In this document: piece after piece, positions 49,380 through 60,233 of the stretch
Layout of the letters: the number at the start of each line of letters is the position of its first letter
Numbering within the stretch: position 1 is the stretch's first letter
Source of the DNA: Rebecca billardiae RCC1528
Lineage: Eukaryota; Haptophyta
Reading direction: 5' to 3'
NCBI GenBank assembly: GCA_965240325.2
Contig: OZ251226.1
Location: 2,232,001-2,296,000 of the forward strand
Length of the DNA stretch: 64,000 nt
Position numbers and translations under genes: made by a program
Notes under the pieces: generated by a model
The model's database searches: none
What the model was told of the DNA's origin: nothing
What the model saw: the letters and a program-made list of their open reading frames with translations, nothing else

Positions 49380-50344
49380 AGTGGATCGAGCTCTTCGACG
49401 AGTGCGTCAAGACGGATGGATGGGGCCAGCAGATAGAGGCGGCCGAGCTGTACAGAAAGCTGCGACGAGCGCTCGAGCTGCACCCCGTGGAGGGCCCTCA
49501 CGCGGCGCTCCTGGCGGACACATTACTCGCGCTTCGGTTGCGCATCTCTGCGATCGAGGGCCTGCAGGGCTCGCCCGGCCTGACTCTCGACGACGTCCGG
49601 CTTCTCCGGCCGGTTATCGGTGCATTGCAGACACCGGGCGCATCCGCGCTGCCAACGTTTCCTCTCGATCTGACGGCGCACGGTGGCATGCGTTCGAGCG
49701 GTGGTGGTGCAGAGCATGCGCAAGCGCAGCCCTCTAGCGGTGGCCACAGCCAACTGGCGCCGTCGGACATCGAGCCACACGGCGCAGCCGCGGCGCAGCC
49801 GAGCGCACCGGAGCGAGACAGGGGGGAGCCGGCCGCGCCGCGCAAGCTGGTTGAACACAACGGAGAGCCGATCAGCGTGGTGGTTGAGCGCGCCGGCTTC
49901 AAGGACGCCGGTGCCTTCATCGACCCCTTCGTCGTCGTCTCCGTGTACCGCGCCGATGGGACGCTCGACTGGGTGGAGCCGCCGCGCGAGACGGCCCGGT
50001 CGTCGCGCAGGGAGGGCCAGCACATTCTCTTCAACGAGACCGTGCAGCTTCAAACCGACTTGATCGGCGGCTTTCTGGCGGGGGAGCGCAAGTCGATCAT
50101 CTTCGAGTTCAAGCACTTCAAGCCGAGTAAGAACAAGATCTCGACCAAGTGCTGGACCTTCATCGACGTGGGCACGCTCGCGCAGGACCACGACAAGCGC
50201 GAGGTGGCGATGCAGCTCGAGTGGTATCAAAAGCCGACTGACTACAAGCGCAAGCGGCTGCGCCTCCTCACCGTGAAGCCGCTCTTCCTGCACGTGGCCT
50301 TCGTGTTCCAAGCCACGAAGGCCTCAGCACCTGGCCAACACTAG
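49380..50344 (+). CDS. AIDA: AIDA homologue (axin interactor, dorsalization-associated)
   Basis: Membrane-associated C2-domain protein conserved across eukaryotes. The recognisable frame begins after an acceptor (ctcgcgcacag) at 49380 and ends at 50344, about 321 residues; the initiating exon is not resolved. The N-terminal helical domain (KWIELFDECVKTDGWGQQIE, AAELYRKLRRALEL, TLLALRLRISAIEG) matches Aida_N. A Gly/Ser/Pro linker follows. The C-terminal C2 domain is very well conserved: ISVVVERAGFKDAGAFIDPF, VVVSVYRADGTLDWVEPP, REGQHILFNETVQLQTDL, SIIFEFKHFKPSKNKISTKC, LEWYQKPTDYKRKRLRLLTV and KPLFLHVAFVF. In animals it binds phosphoinositides, axin and E3 partners; in algae function is unknown. 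This is the most conserved protein in the right half of the window. Confidence 0.92.
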
Positions 50345-51527
50345 TCATCGCTACGACTCGCGACTGACCCGAGTCGGGTGGGGCATTCTGTCCGGGGCCG
50401 CCCGCGGGGCGGCCGGCCCAGCCGCCGAGCCTGTGGACCCGGGACCGGGCTCATGCGTGATCCAGTGTTCACTACCGCGGCTCCGCGTCTGAGAGTGAAT
50501 CGCGGCGTGAGCCGACTGAGGATTCTCGGAGTATTTTTCCCGAGTGACCGTTAAAGTTTAGAGAAGTTCCGGCTGTCATTAGCACTCCGCCGCCGGACTG
50601 CCGTGCGCGGTCGGCATCAGTTGAACTCCGAACTCGCCGGAGCACTGCACCGTGACTAGTCGTGAGTGACTGCGCAGGCGCCTGCCGGCGCCGCGGCCGT
50701 CCCGCAGGAGGCCGGCCGCAACAGCCAGTACAGAGTACTACAGAGTCAGAGTAGTTCAGAGTGAGACCCGTGTCTGGGCTCTGGTTGTGGGACTCCCTCA
50801 CGAAGCTGTCGATGTGCCTTCGTACCAGGAACGGGCATTGGCGTGCAAGAGCATCATCCGCTGTGCGGGCGGAAAGCCGGCATGGATGTGGCACGAGTGG
50901 TCGTGGACGCGAGCAAGCGTGGCAGCGTGCCCGTTTTCGGCCCAGTCCGGGTGCTCATCTCTTCGAGTCCTGGATAGTCGTTATGGATATCCTGAATCCT
51001 CAGCCCCTTCGGCTTGGCTCTCCTGCTCTCAGCTCCTTCGGAGGCGCGGGAATTCTTCCGCGTCGTCTGGGGAATCTTTGGCACGTGGTGCTTAACCACG
51101 TGCCAAAGATTCCCACATGGAGTACTCCGCCAGGGCGCGCAAAATATGAAAAGTGATCGCATTCCGCGGCTGAACCCAAACCTGAACCGTGAATAAGGAA
51201 TGCATGACTGAACATGCGGAGCCCCGTCGATCCGCGCATCTTCGCACCTTCTGATGAGCCGCCGCCGGCGCCGGCGGGTCCCGCCGGCGGATTGGGATCG
51301 AAAGCGGCGGGATCCCGCATATAATCGCTGAACGGTGTGGGATTATCGACGAATGTAGTGGTTTTAATCCCCAGCAAGTGCACACAGGGAAAGCCGAGCG
51401 GGCCTTGCTCTGCGGCAAGCGAGGGGCTTCAAAGGGCCAGTTCACCGGCGTGGGTTGGTGAGCCTTGGGTCCGGGGCTGGGATCGATCCGGCAGGTGCAT
51501 CCCACCAACTTTCCCAGTGCACCCAAA
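50345..51527. other. Spacer before the lectin-like cluster
   Basis: About 1.2 kb. G/C-only patch near 50393-50425 (ggggccgcccgcggggcggc), simple agagt repeats near 50725-50765, a 20-bp perfect hairpin (listed), and a ccgccggcgg palindrome pair near 51260-51290. No gene supported. Confidence 0.5.
51070..51114 (+). other. Perfect 20-bp hairpin
   Basis: gggaatctttggcacgtggt (51070-51089) is followed by the 5-base loop gctta and its exact reverse complement accacgtgccaaagattccc (51095-51114). The stem contains the E-box/G-box palindrome cacgtg twice, once in each arm. No U-tract follows, and no neighbouring coding frame depends on it. It could be a cruciform, a mini inverted element or an RNA hairpin. 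Confidence 0.85.
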
Positions 51528-51546
51528 GCGCTCACTTTCCACGGCC
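51528..51546 (+). promoter_or_regulatory. Conserved upstream motif of lectin-like gene A
   Basis: gcgctcactttccacggcc, 125 bases before the ATG of gene A. The same motif stands at 56916 (126 bases before gene B) and, with one inserted A, at about 60100 (134 bases before gene C). The sequence between motif and ATG is also similar in A and B (aaggtgccgtccctcctcct, cgtcgtaagtccctcc, cacacactttctgcaa). Confidence 0.75.
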
Positions 51547-51652
51547 CCGAGCCGGCGGGCCAGGCCTGGATGCACGCAGGTGCAATCAGTGCCACCGAAG
51601 GTGCCGTCCCTCCTCCTCGTCGTAAGTCCCTCCCCACACACTTTCTGCAATC

Positions 51653-52189
51653 ATGCCTGACCTCGGCGCCATCCACCAGAAGTACGGCCCGATGAGCTAC
51701 AACGATGTACGCAGCCACCGCGCACGCGTTCATCGCCCTTCTACCCCCCCGCGCGCGCGCGCCCTCCCCCCCCCCGCGCACGCGCGCGCTCGCATCGCGC
51801 GCGCGACGCTGACCAGTTTGCGATGCGCGCGCGCCGCCTGATGCCTCCCTCGTGCGCAGGCGCAGAAGTGGTGCCACCGGATCAGCGGCTCGGACCCGTC
51901 GGCCGAGATCATGGAGTGGTCGACGCGGAAGGAGTACCAGCTCCTCAACGATCTCGCGCAGGGCGACGACGTGTGGGTCGGTTTCACTGACTGGGGCCAC
52001 CCGGGCATCTGGGCGGATGGCAAGGGCAAGGGCAAGCCGGAGTACGTCCCGTTTTTCGCCGGCTACGAGGTGCTGCTCGACGCCAACACGCACCCGACCG
52101 CGGACTGCGCCTACTTCGAGGCCGTCTCGTCGGAGGTGAAGCTCGGCGACTGCCTGGACGCGACGAAGTTCTTCTACTGCGACGAGTAA
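51653..52189 (+). CDS. Small C-type-lectin-like protein A
   Basis: Exons 51653-51706 and 51860-52189, intron 153 nt (gtacgcag...gtgcgcag), phase 0; 127 aa. Exon 1 encodes only MPDLGAIHQKYGPMSYND. The rest is a compact C-type-lectin-like domain: AQKWCHRIS (first Cys), YQLLNDLAQGDDVWVGFTDW (the WIGL-like core), GIWADGKGKG, then ADCAYFE (second Cys), LGDC (third) and FFYCDE (fourth). The four Cys order and spacing match the two canonical disulfides. Calcium-site motifs EPN/QPD and WND are absent, so sugar binding is not predicted. There is no signal peptide. It is the most divergent of the three paralogues: it has one extra residue (LDATKFFY) and about 65% identity to B and C by eye. Confidence 0.85.
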
Positions 52190-53144
52190 GTGTATCGCAT
52201 GACTCACGCAGAGGACGACGCGGCACCGACGATGCCGCCCGCGGCCTGCACCGGCCCGGGCGATCTGCTTCGTCAACATGCCCGAGCCCGCGATCCACCT
52301 GTGCGCCGGGGCTGGCCCCGACGATCTGTGGACACGGTGCTGCGGACGAGCCTCGGAGGCATGGCGGCGCCGAATCGCATCCAGTGTGCGTCAGGCCGCA
52401 GATGATCTCGCACCACCGCGGCTCATCAGCGGCGCAGACGACGCCGGGGGCGCATCGGCTGACACTTGCCATCTGTTTTTAATAATGTGCAGACTTAGAT
52501 CTCTTTTTCACCAGCATAGCTAAGCCTCATGGCAGCTGTGAGTTACACAGCGCGCTGAGCCTGAGTACCAGGTGGAGAAGTCATATGCGTGAGTCGGCGG
52601 TCTGACGCCGGCCGCGCCTTAGACCGCTCTACCCGGTCTCCAATTGATTTCAGGGTCAAGTTGTCGAACACACGCAACCGTACGCCCCGCGATTGGGGCT
52701 TATGGTCATTTTTGAGCCTAGACTTCTCAGCGGCTTCTTATGTTGTACCGGTTGGACGCTTGCATTCTTCCCTAATCGTGCCGAATCATCGGCGGAATCT
52801 TGGGGGCCTCCATCATCCGCAAAACGAGTTCGTCCATAGGGCTATTCAGGGTCGGTGTACTAGCTCCTCTCAACGCATTCAGGCTGCGCGGTGTGTTTGC
52901 GCTAACCTGATTGGCCCGAGGAAACCCATGTTTTCAGTTTCACCGCTGTTCTCGCCCTCGCCGCAAGCCGCTCGAGAGTGGGCGGGGCCGCAGCTGAGTC
53001 CGCTGACGAAAGGGCGGCCCGCTGCCGCGGCGCCTCACCGCCAGGCCGCCTGGCACTAGCGTGAGGGTCAAGCCAGTCTGAGCAGCTCAGCTGGGCTGAG
53101 CAGGGCATCTTGCGGCTATGCACCGACGCACGCTTGCTGATGGC
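52190..53144. other. Spacer between lectin-like gene A and the Rep relic
   Basis: Near 52480-52560 GC is low. Nothing coding is supported. 53060-53105 has overlapping cagc/gctc words (gagcagctcagctgggctga) forming a short imperfect palindrome. Confidence 0.45.
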
Positions 53145-53963
53145 TCACGTCTGCACGGCAGCCGCTGACGCGCCGGCGGCGGGAGCCGCCGCAAAGAGGT
53201 CGGCATCGACCGTCACGACTTTGAAGCGGCGGTTGAGCGCACGCTGCTGCTCGAGGTTGCGACCGGGCGGGAAGATGTGCTCGTAGGGGTACTGCATGGC
53301 CAGATTTGTCGTGAACACGCGTGGCATGTCTGCGGGGATCTTGGCATTCGTGTAGCGCGTGTGCACCGATCGCTCGTAGTTGGGGTCGAGCATCTTGATC
53401 ACGGCCTTGGCCGTCATGTGCGTGAAATCCATGTCGTCGAAGACGATACCGTCGTTGCGAGCCGTCAAATCCTTCAGGTCATCCATCTCGGACACGAGAA
53501 GAGGGTTCTCGAAGTGCGACAGCCCGAACTCCGTCTTGCCGTGGCCGGATCCACCTGCGAGCACGACAGCCATCCCATCAGAGAGGTCGAGCGGCAGTCG
53601 CGCAAACGAGCTCATGGCGAAGCGCGGCGTGACGCCGCTGCCGTGTCGGTGGCGGATCATGGCGAGCACGGCATGGCCGTAGCGGTAGTAGATCGACGGG
53701 TGCTCGCACTGCAAGATGTCCGCTGCCTCGTCTGCAGACTGTGCTGCGTGCAGCGCGCGCGCCCAGTCGACGCCGCACACGTGCTCTGGAATGGTTGCCC
53801 AGTTGGCGCTGATGATGAAGTTGGACGGCCCCTCCTTCTGGCAGTAGTGGATGCACTTCGCCAGGTCACGCTTCGTCGGGCCCATCGGCTCGTGGTACGC
53901 TCGCAGCGTGCCCCAGCCCTGGAGGGGGAGGTCAAAGGCTGTGACCAGGCAGTCCGTCTTCAT
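53145..53963 (-). CDS. CRESS-DNA Rep-like protein (endonuclease remnant plus SF3-type helicase)
   Basis: Resembles replication proteins of circular single-stranded DNA viruses and related plasmids, integrated in the nuclear genome. ATG at 53963 gives 272 aa. The N-terminal part is an incomplete HUH endonuclease: a PLQGW segment in the place of the usual HLQG motif 2 (first His replaced) and CIHYCQKEG with the YxxK catalytic motif 3. Motif 1 is not present in this frame. The helicase is complete: Walker A AGGSGHGKTEF, Walker B GIVFDDMDF, and motif C RVFTTN, followed by RRFKVVTV. The frame stays open without ATG for some 30 codons upstream, where residues similar to the sequence before motif 2 appear, so a start may lie further 5' or be lost. 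No nonanucleotide stem-loop origin was found nearby. Probably an endogenised relic; domestication is possible because the helicase frame is intact. Confidence 0.78.
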   Translation of the reverse strand: MKTDCLVTAFDLPLQGWGTLRAYHEPMGPTKRDLAKCIHYCQKEGPSNFIISANWATIPEHVCGVDWARALHAAQSADEAADILQCEHPSIYYRYGHAVLAMIRHRHGSGVTPRFAMSSFARLPLDLSDGMAVVLAGGSGHGKTEFGLSHFENPLLVSEMDDLKDLTARNDGIVFDDMDFTHMTAKAVIKMLDPNYERSVHTRYTNAKIPADMPRVFTTNLAMQYPYEHIFPPGRNLEQQRALNRRFKVVTVDADLFAAAPAAGASAAAVQT

Positions 53964-56915
53964 CTCCGATCCGATGACGGCGTGGAAGTGCCAAGCGCGG
54001 CTGAGTATTGTGCGGCGGGCTTGCGGCGGGCGGGGTACGGAAGGCCAATAGTGGCGTCGAGGGTGCCGTCTCTAGTGAATGATATGTGCCCGCCGGCCGC
54101 CGGCGTAACTAAGTAGGGACTAGCACTTCTTGACTTGGCGGAGTGGCGGACACATACAGCTTGATGCTATTGCTACTTGCATGATTATGGCCGGTCTGCC
54201 GTCGAGCGAGCGTGCGCAACTAAACTGCATAGGTAGCTCACCCACCGCCGGCCCGCCACAGACTGTACCGTACCCCACCGACAAAACCGCTTCGCCGCCC
54301 GCCCCAACAGCGCGCGCGCCGTGGAACGGCATCCATGACCTTTTGGTTCGGAACGAGCGGACCAGAATGGAATCCGTCTCGTCTGGAGAAAGCGCTCGCT
54401 TTCAATCAAAAACTTTCGTCGGATTCGCTTTTGGACGCTCGCTGACGAGGCAGACTATCATGGACCCAAGAGGGCTTGTGGGCGCTCAGGATTCAGATAG
54501 TATGACTGCGTACCCAAGATCTTGCGTGTGCGTATGTCCGAAAAGGACATGGTTCACGTGTTCAGTAATCACCCACCCGCGTGTCCTTAAGTGAAAGGCG
54601 GCCCCCCGGATGGTGTTTCCCTAAAGCGCGGCTGCCGGTTCAGGCAGGGCGTGCGGCCACCTGGTAGTAATGGCCTACTGAGTACTGAGTCTGAGTACTG
54701 GCTACTCTACATCGGCATTTGTGGCAGTTGTCTGCGGCCAGCCACACAGCACACTCACAGCCGGCCGGGACCGTCACACCGACTGGCCGGCGGCGCCGTG
54801 AAGCCGAGCCACGCCGCTGCCACGCCTGCAGAGTGCAGTCGCTGTTGTTGATCTTACGAGTCTGTAGGCTACTTCGCATTGTTGCCGAGCTGCCCGGTGA
54901 TGCGTCCGGACAGGACTGGATCGGCGATGCGCTCGGCGGAATCGACTGGCTGTGACAGCGCCGCATCATTAGACTCGGCGGCCCGCTGGCGTCCGCGGGC
55001 GCGGGAGACTACTGAGCCAGACGGCCTGCCGCCCCCGCGGCCAGACGGGCCGCCCGCTCGGAGGCGCCCGGGGTCGCCGGGGTCGGGCCGCGGGCGCCGG
55101 CCCGGGCCCGCCGCCGGGCTCGGGGCGTGCGCGCCTCCGCCTTCGACGTCGGCGGCGCCGCCTCGGGCTCGGGCAGAAGAGCTCTGGCTCGGTGAGGCCC
55201 CTCACGCTGTCGTCTGTCCTTCTCGCCGCAGCTGACAATGCGAGTATCCCAACCGCGTGGCATCGGTCCTGATCCAAGTGCTCGGGCAGGCTGCGGGCTG
55301 ATTACGCCCTCATTCACGAGGTGGGCGCCTTGCGACCGAGCGCGTGCCGTGCCGTCCGTGCGCGCGCGCACCACGGTGATGATCGCATGTGTCATCGTGA
55401 GGACCTCCGGTGCGTCAATATCCGTCAGCTAGACAGTACCGTAGTGCTCGTGTTCGGATGCCTCAGCCTGGGGCACCTCCCCTTCGGCTTGGCCTCGCGT
55501 GGAGGTCGGGGCGCCGTCACCCGTGCTGCCATCAATCAGAATCGCCGCCGTCCGTTCGTTTGACTTTTGACAGACAGGCTTGCGCAGTCCCAGTAGTTCG
55601 CGACATACGGTCACTTGCGAGCAGATCCGCCGGGCAGGCGGCGATTGATTGACGTAGTCCAACTCGGCCAGCCGGCTGCATCCGTCACCAATACTCACTA
55701 CTCACAGGCTACGTCTGGCACGCCCGACTGACTCGTCGGCATGCGCCGGTGCTGCGAGGCTGTCTCGTGCACAGATGCGCGCGCGCGAGCGGGGTGACTG
55801 GAATTTGGGGGCGGTGTATCCTCGATGCTCTCGGCAAGCGCACCTGCGCAGTGGCATCGCATCTACCTCAGTACGCGTGCAGTTTGCGGCTGCGTGCGCC
55901 TTGCGCGGCCGTTCTCTGGCCATGGGCGTCACGGCCGAGCGACACCACGCGGTCGGCGCGTGCTGGGAGCAGATGTGGCGTGGCGCACCGCCGTCCATGT
56001 GCGCGGCTGCGCGCTTGTGAGGGCCTGCCCAGCCACCGCGCACCTGGCTGGGCGGCGCGCACGCGCTGCCGCAAACCTCAGCTCGTTGCTGCCCGGCCTG
56101 TGCGGCGTGCTCGTGCGTTCGTCCGCCACACTGCTCGAAGGCTCTCTCTGCCGCTCCATCCCGGCTTGTGCGCCTTTGTCCAGTGCCGTGTCCTGATGCA
56201 AGACATTGCGGCGGCTTTCGCGGCAGCACTCGGCTCGGGCTGGCCCGAGCGCGCGTGTGTGGCCAAAGGCATCATGACTCCATCGCTCTCGGCCGCACTC
56301 TCAGCCCACAAACTGCCCAGGGCAGGCTGCGTCAGGGAGCGACGCGATGCGCGCTGCTCGACAGCCGGCTCTACTGCCGCACGACTTGACGCGCACCACG
56401 GCAGACCCGCGCGGTGGTGCGCGCGTGAGCCTGCTCGAGCTCAACAGAAGTATACTCTCGCCATCCGGCACGGCGAGGAGCCGCATGTGGCCACACGGCA
56501 CGGCTGTCCCGCCGTCACACGCCCGACGCCGTCGGCGGCGAGGGCGGCGAGGCCGGGCACGGCCGACCTCCCCGGTCCTACCGTTTCAGTCCGGGCAGGG
56601 CGAGCTGGAGCTCCAACCAGCGCTCCGGGGCCGACGACGGGGCTTTGTGAGCTCCTTGGCACCCTTTCAGCCCTTTCGCGAAGGCACCCCAATGCAGCGA
56701 CGCAGCACACCTTCGATGCCCTTCCTGGCCAAGAATCTTCTGCCATGATTCCCGCATCCACACAGTCCAGACGCTTGCCGAGTGGACCGTCCGGGTGGGC
56801 CGATCCCGCGGGCGTGAAAGTTGAGCACCGGGTAAGTCTGAGTGAAGTCAAAAGTCAAGGCGTGAATAGGAGGGATGAACGGTGTACAATCATCCCAAGT
56901 TTACAGGCTGCGCAG
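53964..56915. other. Long gene-poor region
   Basis: About 2.9 kb with no supported gene. 54960-55190 is a G/C-dominated block. 55400-55740 is simple sequence with lower GC. Long frames in 55.7-57.0 kb have Arg/Ala/Ser shadow composition and no domain. The end of this region holds the 5' flank of lectin-like gene B. Confidence 0.5.
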
Positions 56916-56934
56916 GCGCTCACTTTCCACGGCC
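56916..56934 (+). promoter_or_regulatory. Conserved upstream motif of lectin-like gene B
   Basis: gcgctcactttccacggcc, identical to the motif before gene A and at the same distance (126 bases) from the ATG. Confidence 0.75.
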
Positions 56935-57041
56935 CCGGACGGGCCAGGCTGCGGATGCGCGCCACAGCAATCAGCAAGGTCCGAAGGTGCCGTCCCTCCT
57001 CCTCGTCGTAAGTCCCTCCTCCCCACACACTTTCTGCAACC

Positions 57042-57553
57042 ATGCCTGATCAGGGTGCCATCTTCCAGAAGTACGGCCCGATGAACTACAACGACGTACG
57101 CAGCAACCGCGCGCGACCACGCGCGCGCGCATGCGCCCACCCTCCCCCGTCCCCTCGCAGCGTGCCGCGCGCTGACCGACCGCGCGATTCGCGCCGCGCC
57201 CCGCCCGACGCCCGGCTCGCGCGCAGGCACAGAAGTGGTGCCACGAGGTCAGCGGCTCGGACGAGGGTGCGAAGATCACGGAGTGGGACTCGCGGAAGAA
57301 CTACCAGCTCCTCTTCGATCTCGCCGGCGGCGACGACATCTGGGCGGGCTTCTCGGACTTCGGGCACCCGGGCAAGTGGAAGGACGGCACGGGCCAGGGC
57401 AAGCCGCAGTTCGTCCCGTGGAAGGCCGGCCAGGAGATCCTGCTGGACGCCAACGTCCACCCGACCGCCGACTGCGCCTTCTTCGAGGCCGCCTCCTCGG
57501 ACGTCATGCTCGGTGACTGCACGGAGGAGAAGTTCTTCTTCTGCGACGAGTAA
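57042..57553 (+). CDS. Small C-type-lectin-like protein B
   Basis: Exons 57042-57095 and 57227-57553, intron about 131 nt starting gtacgcag, phase 0; 126 aa. Exon 1 encodes MPDQGAIFQKYGPMNYND. Domain as in A: AQKWCHEVS, YQLLFDLAGGDDIWAGFSDF, GKWKDGTGQGK, ADCAFFE, LGDC, FFFCDE. B and C differ at only about ten of 126 residues, and their second exons are nearly identical at DNA level, so they are a recent duplication. No signal peptide. Possibly an intracellular CTLD or exported by another route. Confidence 0.87.
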
Positions 57554-60099
57554 GCCGTGCGTTTGCCGATTGTGCAGAAGGCGCGGCGGCACCGGCGATG
57601 CCGCTCGCGGCCTGCTCCGACCTGGGCTACATGCAGCTGCCTGCCTCGTGTCCATGCTCGAACTCGCCTCTCGCGTGCGCTGCTTGCCCGCCCTACGAGC
57701 TGCCCCGACCCGACGGCGATCAGCGCTGCTGGCGCGCCCGCACTCACCGCGGCCGCGACGCGCGCTCGCAGCTCTGTGGGCGTGGCTACCGGCGTGCAGT
57801 GCCTCGCAGCAGCGGCGGCAGCAAGCGCAGCACGTGCTCGGCTCGGAGCAGCACCGACGGCGGCGTGAGCGGTGCCTCGCCGGCTCGGTCAGAGCGTTGT
57901 AAGTAATCAGAATATTGCCTTTGACCTTAATCAGTAGCAATAATTCGCGCGTTTATTCCTCAGCGTTAATTATTTGCTGTTATTTGTTATGATAATATTT
58001 TTTATCAGCCATGAAATGGAGGGAATCCCGGACGACCCCATTCGGGCTTCTCAAGATCCCGCCAATAAGCTTCCAGCGATCCTGATAGGCGGCTTTGTCC
58101 AGGGATTCAAGTCAGAAGGTTCCCCGCCGGCGGATCCGCCGAAAAGTTTATGGCCGCCGGCGAATTTTTCAGATACTTCTGGAAGGATTGTTCATATCAA
58201 ATCCCCATCAAACTTGGAAGACTCATAGCAAATCCGTTTAAACCTCCAAGGGGTGGGATCTCATCCAATAGTCGCTCGTACCTCAACCACTCATTCGGAT
58301 ATCGCGCTCACAGTTCATCAGTGAACACACATGATTCATCAAACTACTCACATAAACCACCATCATAATACGACGATTCCCCAATAACAAACCTCGCGTC
58401 CTCGGACGCCGGTCCACGCCAAAGCGTGCGCGTTCGCGGCGAGACTGTCAGTCTCGCCGCCCCGGCCGCCCCGGTCGCTTGTGTCGGTGTGGTCTGCAAT
58501 GGCGTACCGGGGAGCACACGCCGCCTCGAACCGACTCCTTCCGTCGTTTCTGCCTGGATGCGCGCGAAATAGCGACGGGCATCGCAACGCGCAGCTCACC
58601 GATGCTGAATGGTCGCGAGCCAGAGCGTACAGCTGACGTGCCGGGTGGAGTACACCACAGTGGCAACCTGACTGCACATCGAGCCGGGTGTGCAGCTTGC
58701 GTGCCCCTCGGAGGACCCAGGCCCTGCGGCAGCGCAGGTCGCCCTCCTCGGCGTTGCCAGTGTAGCGGCCTCCTTTGTCAGTGCAGAGGCCAGTGCAGCG
58801 GCCGCCTGTGTCTAGGCCTGGGCTCTGCGCTTTGCTGCGCTGGCCGCGCGAGATCTCAGGAAGCAGCGCCAGGCGACCTGCTAGCCTGTGAAAGCTGAGC
58901 GCACCTAACGGTGGTGCGCCCAGCGACGGCTACTCCTGGCACGCTTGGTGACTGGTGAGTGCTCCCCGAGTAGCAAAGCGTCGTGGCCTGAAAAATCTCC
59001 ACAGCAGCCTTGCGCAGAAGGGATCTAGTGAGTGCTTGCCGCGGCGATGCAGACGGCTGCCTTTGCTCGATCACACCGGGTGTATCTGAGACAAGCCGCG
59101 ATCATGGCCTCGTCCTGGCGGAAGGTTTGCGGACGGAAAGGGAGCCGGTGAGGAGCCAGATGGCTGACTTCACTATGACGGCTCCGCCAAGACCGTGTGT
59201 GGGCCGGTACAGTGCTACAGGCCAGCGGCGCCACGGGGCACTCGGCTGCGTGCATCTGGATCAGCCTCTTGCGGCGCAGGCACGGTAGCCAGCGCTCGTC
59301 AGACCGTCTGACTCATCGTCAAAGCCTGGCAAGTCTGACGGCGGACGCAGAAGGCGCGCCGCCACGACATCAACTAAGACGGCTCAATTAGTCAATAAGC
59401 GGTGATAGAAGGCGGCCGTCGGTCCAAAACGGCTAGCCAGAGTGCGTGACTTGTGTCGCGGCGTTCTTTCCGGTCGGCCTGGTGGCTGATCCGGCAGTGT
59501 TGCCGAGCGGGGTCCCGCCGAATGATGAGTGTGCCCGCTGACTACTCGGCGACGGCTGATCTGACGGTACGGGGGGCCCGCGTACGGGCTCTGGACGGCT
59601 CGGTCATTTACATTGACTTGCCCTAGCAATCATCTGCAGCTCACTTTCAGCAGGCGGAACTGGACGCACGGATACTTAGTTGTATGCGCTATCATAATCC
59701 AGGACGAGCTACGGCGATGCGCACGGTCTGACCTCTCACCGACCGGCAACCGACCGGCAAGCCGCGTGACGGTCGCGGCCGCCGCACACGGATAGCGCGA
59801 GGACGGGTGGCACCAAGGTATCCATGGGCAGAGAGGTGAAAGCATTCACCAGTTGGTGCATGCGTTTAAGCCTCAGGAGCCCCCGAGCGGCCCGGCTGAC
59901 CTCTATACCGCTTGCAAGGCCGCGAGCTCGCCGCCTGGCGTCGCCATTTTTGACATGACGCTTGCGCTCTCAAATATCGTCCGCATCGTCGTTGTACCGC
60001 GATGGCGGGCAGAAAGCCAGAAACGGCTGCGACTGTAATCTAATGGCGCGTTTTCATCGTTTTTGTAACAGCTAATTCCCCGGACCTCGCGAATTTCAT
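57554..60099. other. Spacer between lectin-like genes B and C, with an AT-richer island
   Basis: 57905-58400 is distinctly poorer in GC than its surroundings (ttgctgttatttgttatgat, caaactactcacataaacc) and starts and stops abruptly; it includes ccgccggcgg at 58124-58133. 59640-59860 and 58400-59400 contain no supported gene. 60030-60100 leads into the conserved upstream motif of gene C. Confidence 0.5.
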
Positions 60100-60118
60100 C
60101 GCTCAACTTTCCACGGCC
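60100..60118 (+). promoter_or_regulatory. Conserved upstream motif of lectin-like gene C
   Basis: cgctcaactttccacggcc, the same motif as before A and B with one extra A, 134 bases before the ATG. Downstream of it the leader of C diverges from A and B except for a ccgtccctcc word. Confidence 0.7.
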
Positions 60119-60233
60119 AGTGCCGTGGTCGACGAGGCCAGGAAAAACTGTGCGAGCGCCGTGCAGCTGCAATCAAAGCAGGGGCCGTCCCTCCACCTCC
60201 TCGTCCCGCAGACCCTCCGTCCTCGCAGCCACC

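Noticed and set aside
53040-54130. Search for a nonanucleotide stem-loop origin beside the Rep relic
   Set aside because: No TAGTATTAC-like loop in a stem was found on either strand near the gene, so no origin is annotated.
55749-57011. 420-codon plus-strand frame before lectin-like gene B
   Set aside because: Arg/Ala/Thr-rich without domains, ends within the conserved 5' flank of gene B; typical high-GC open noise.
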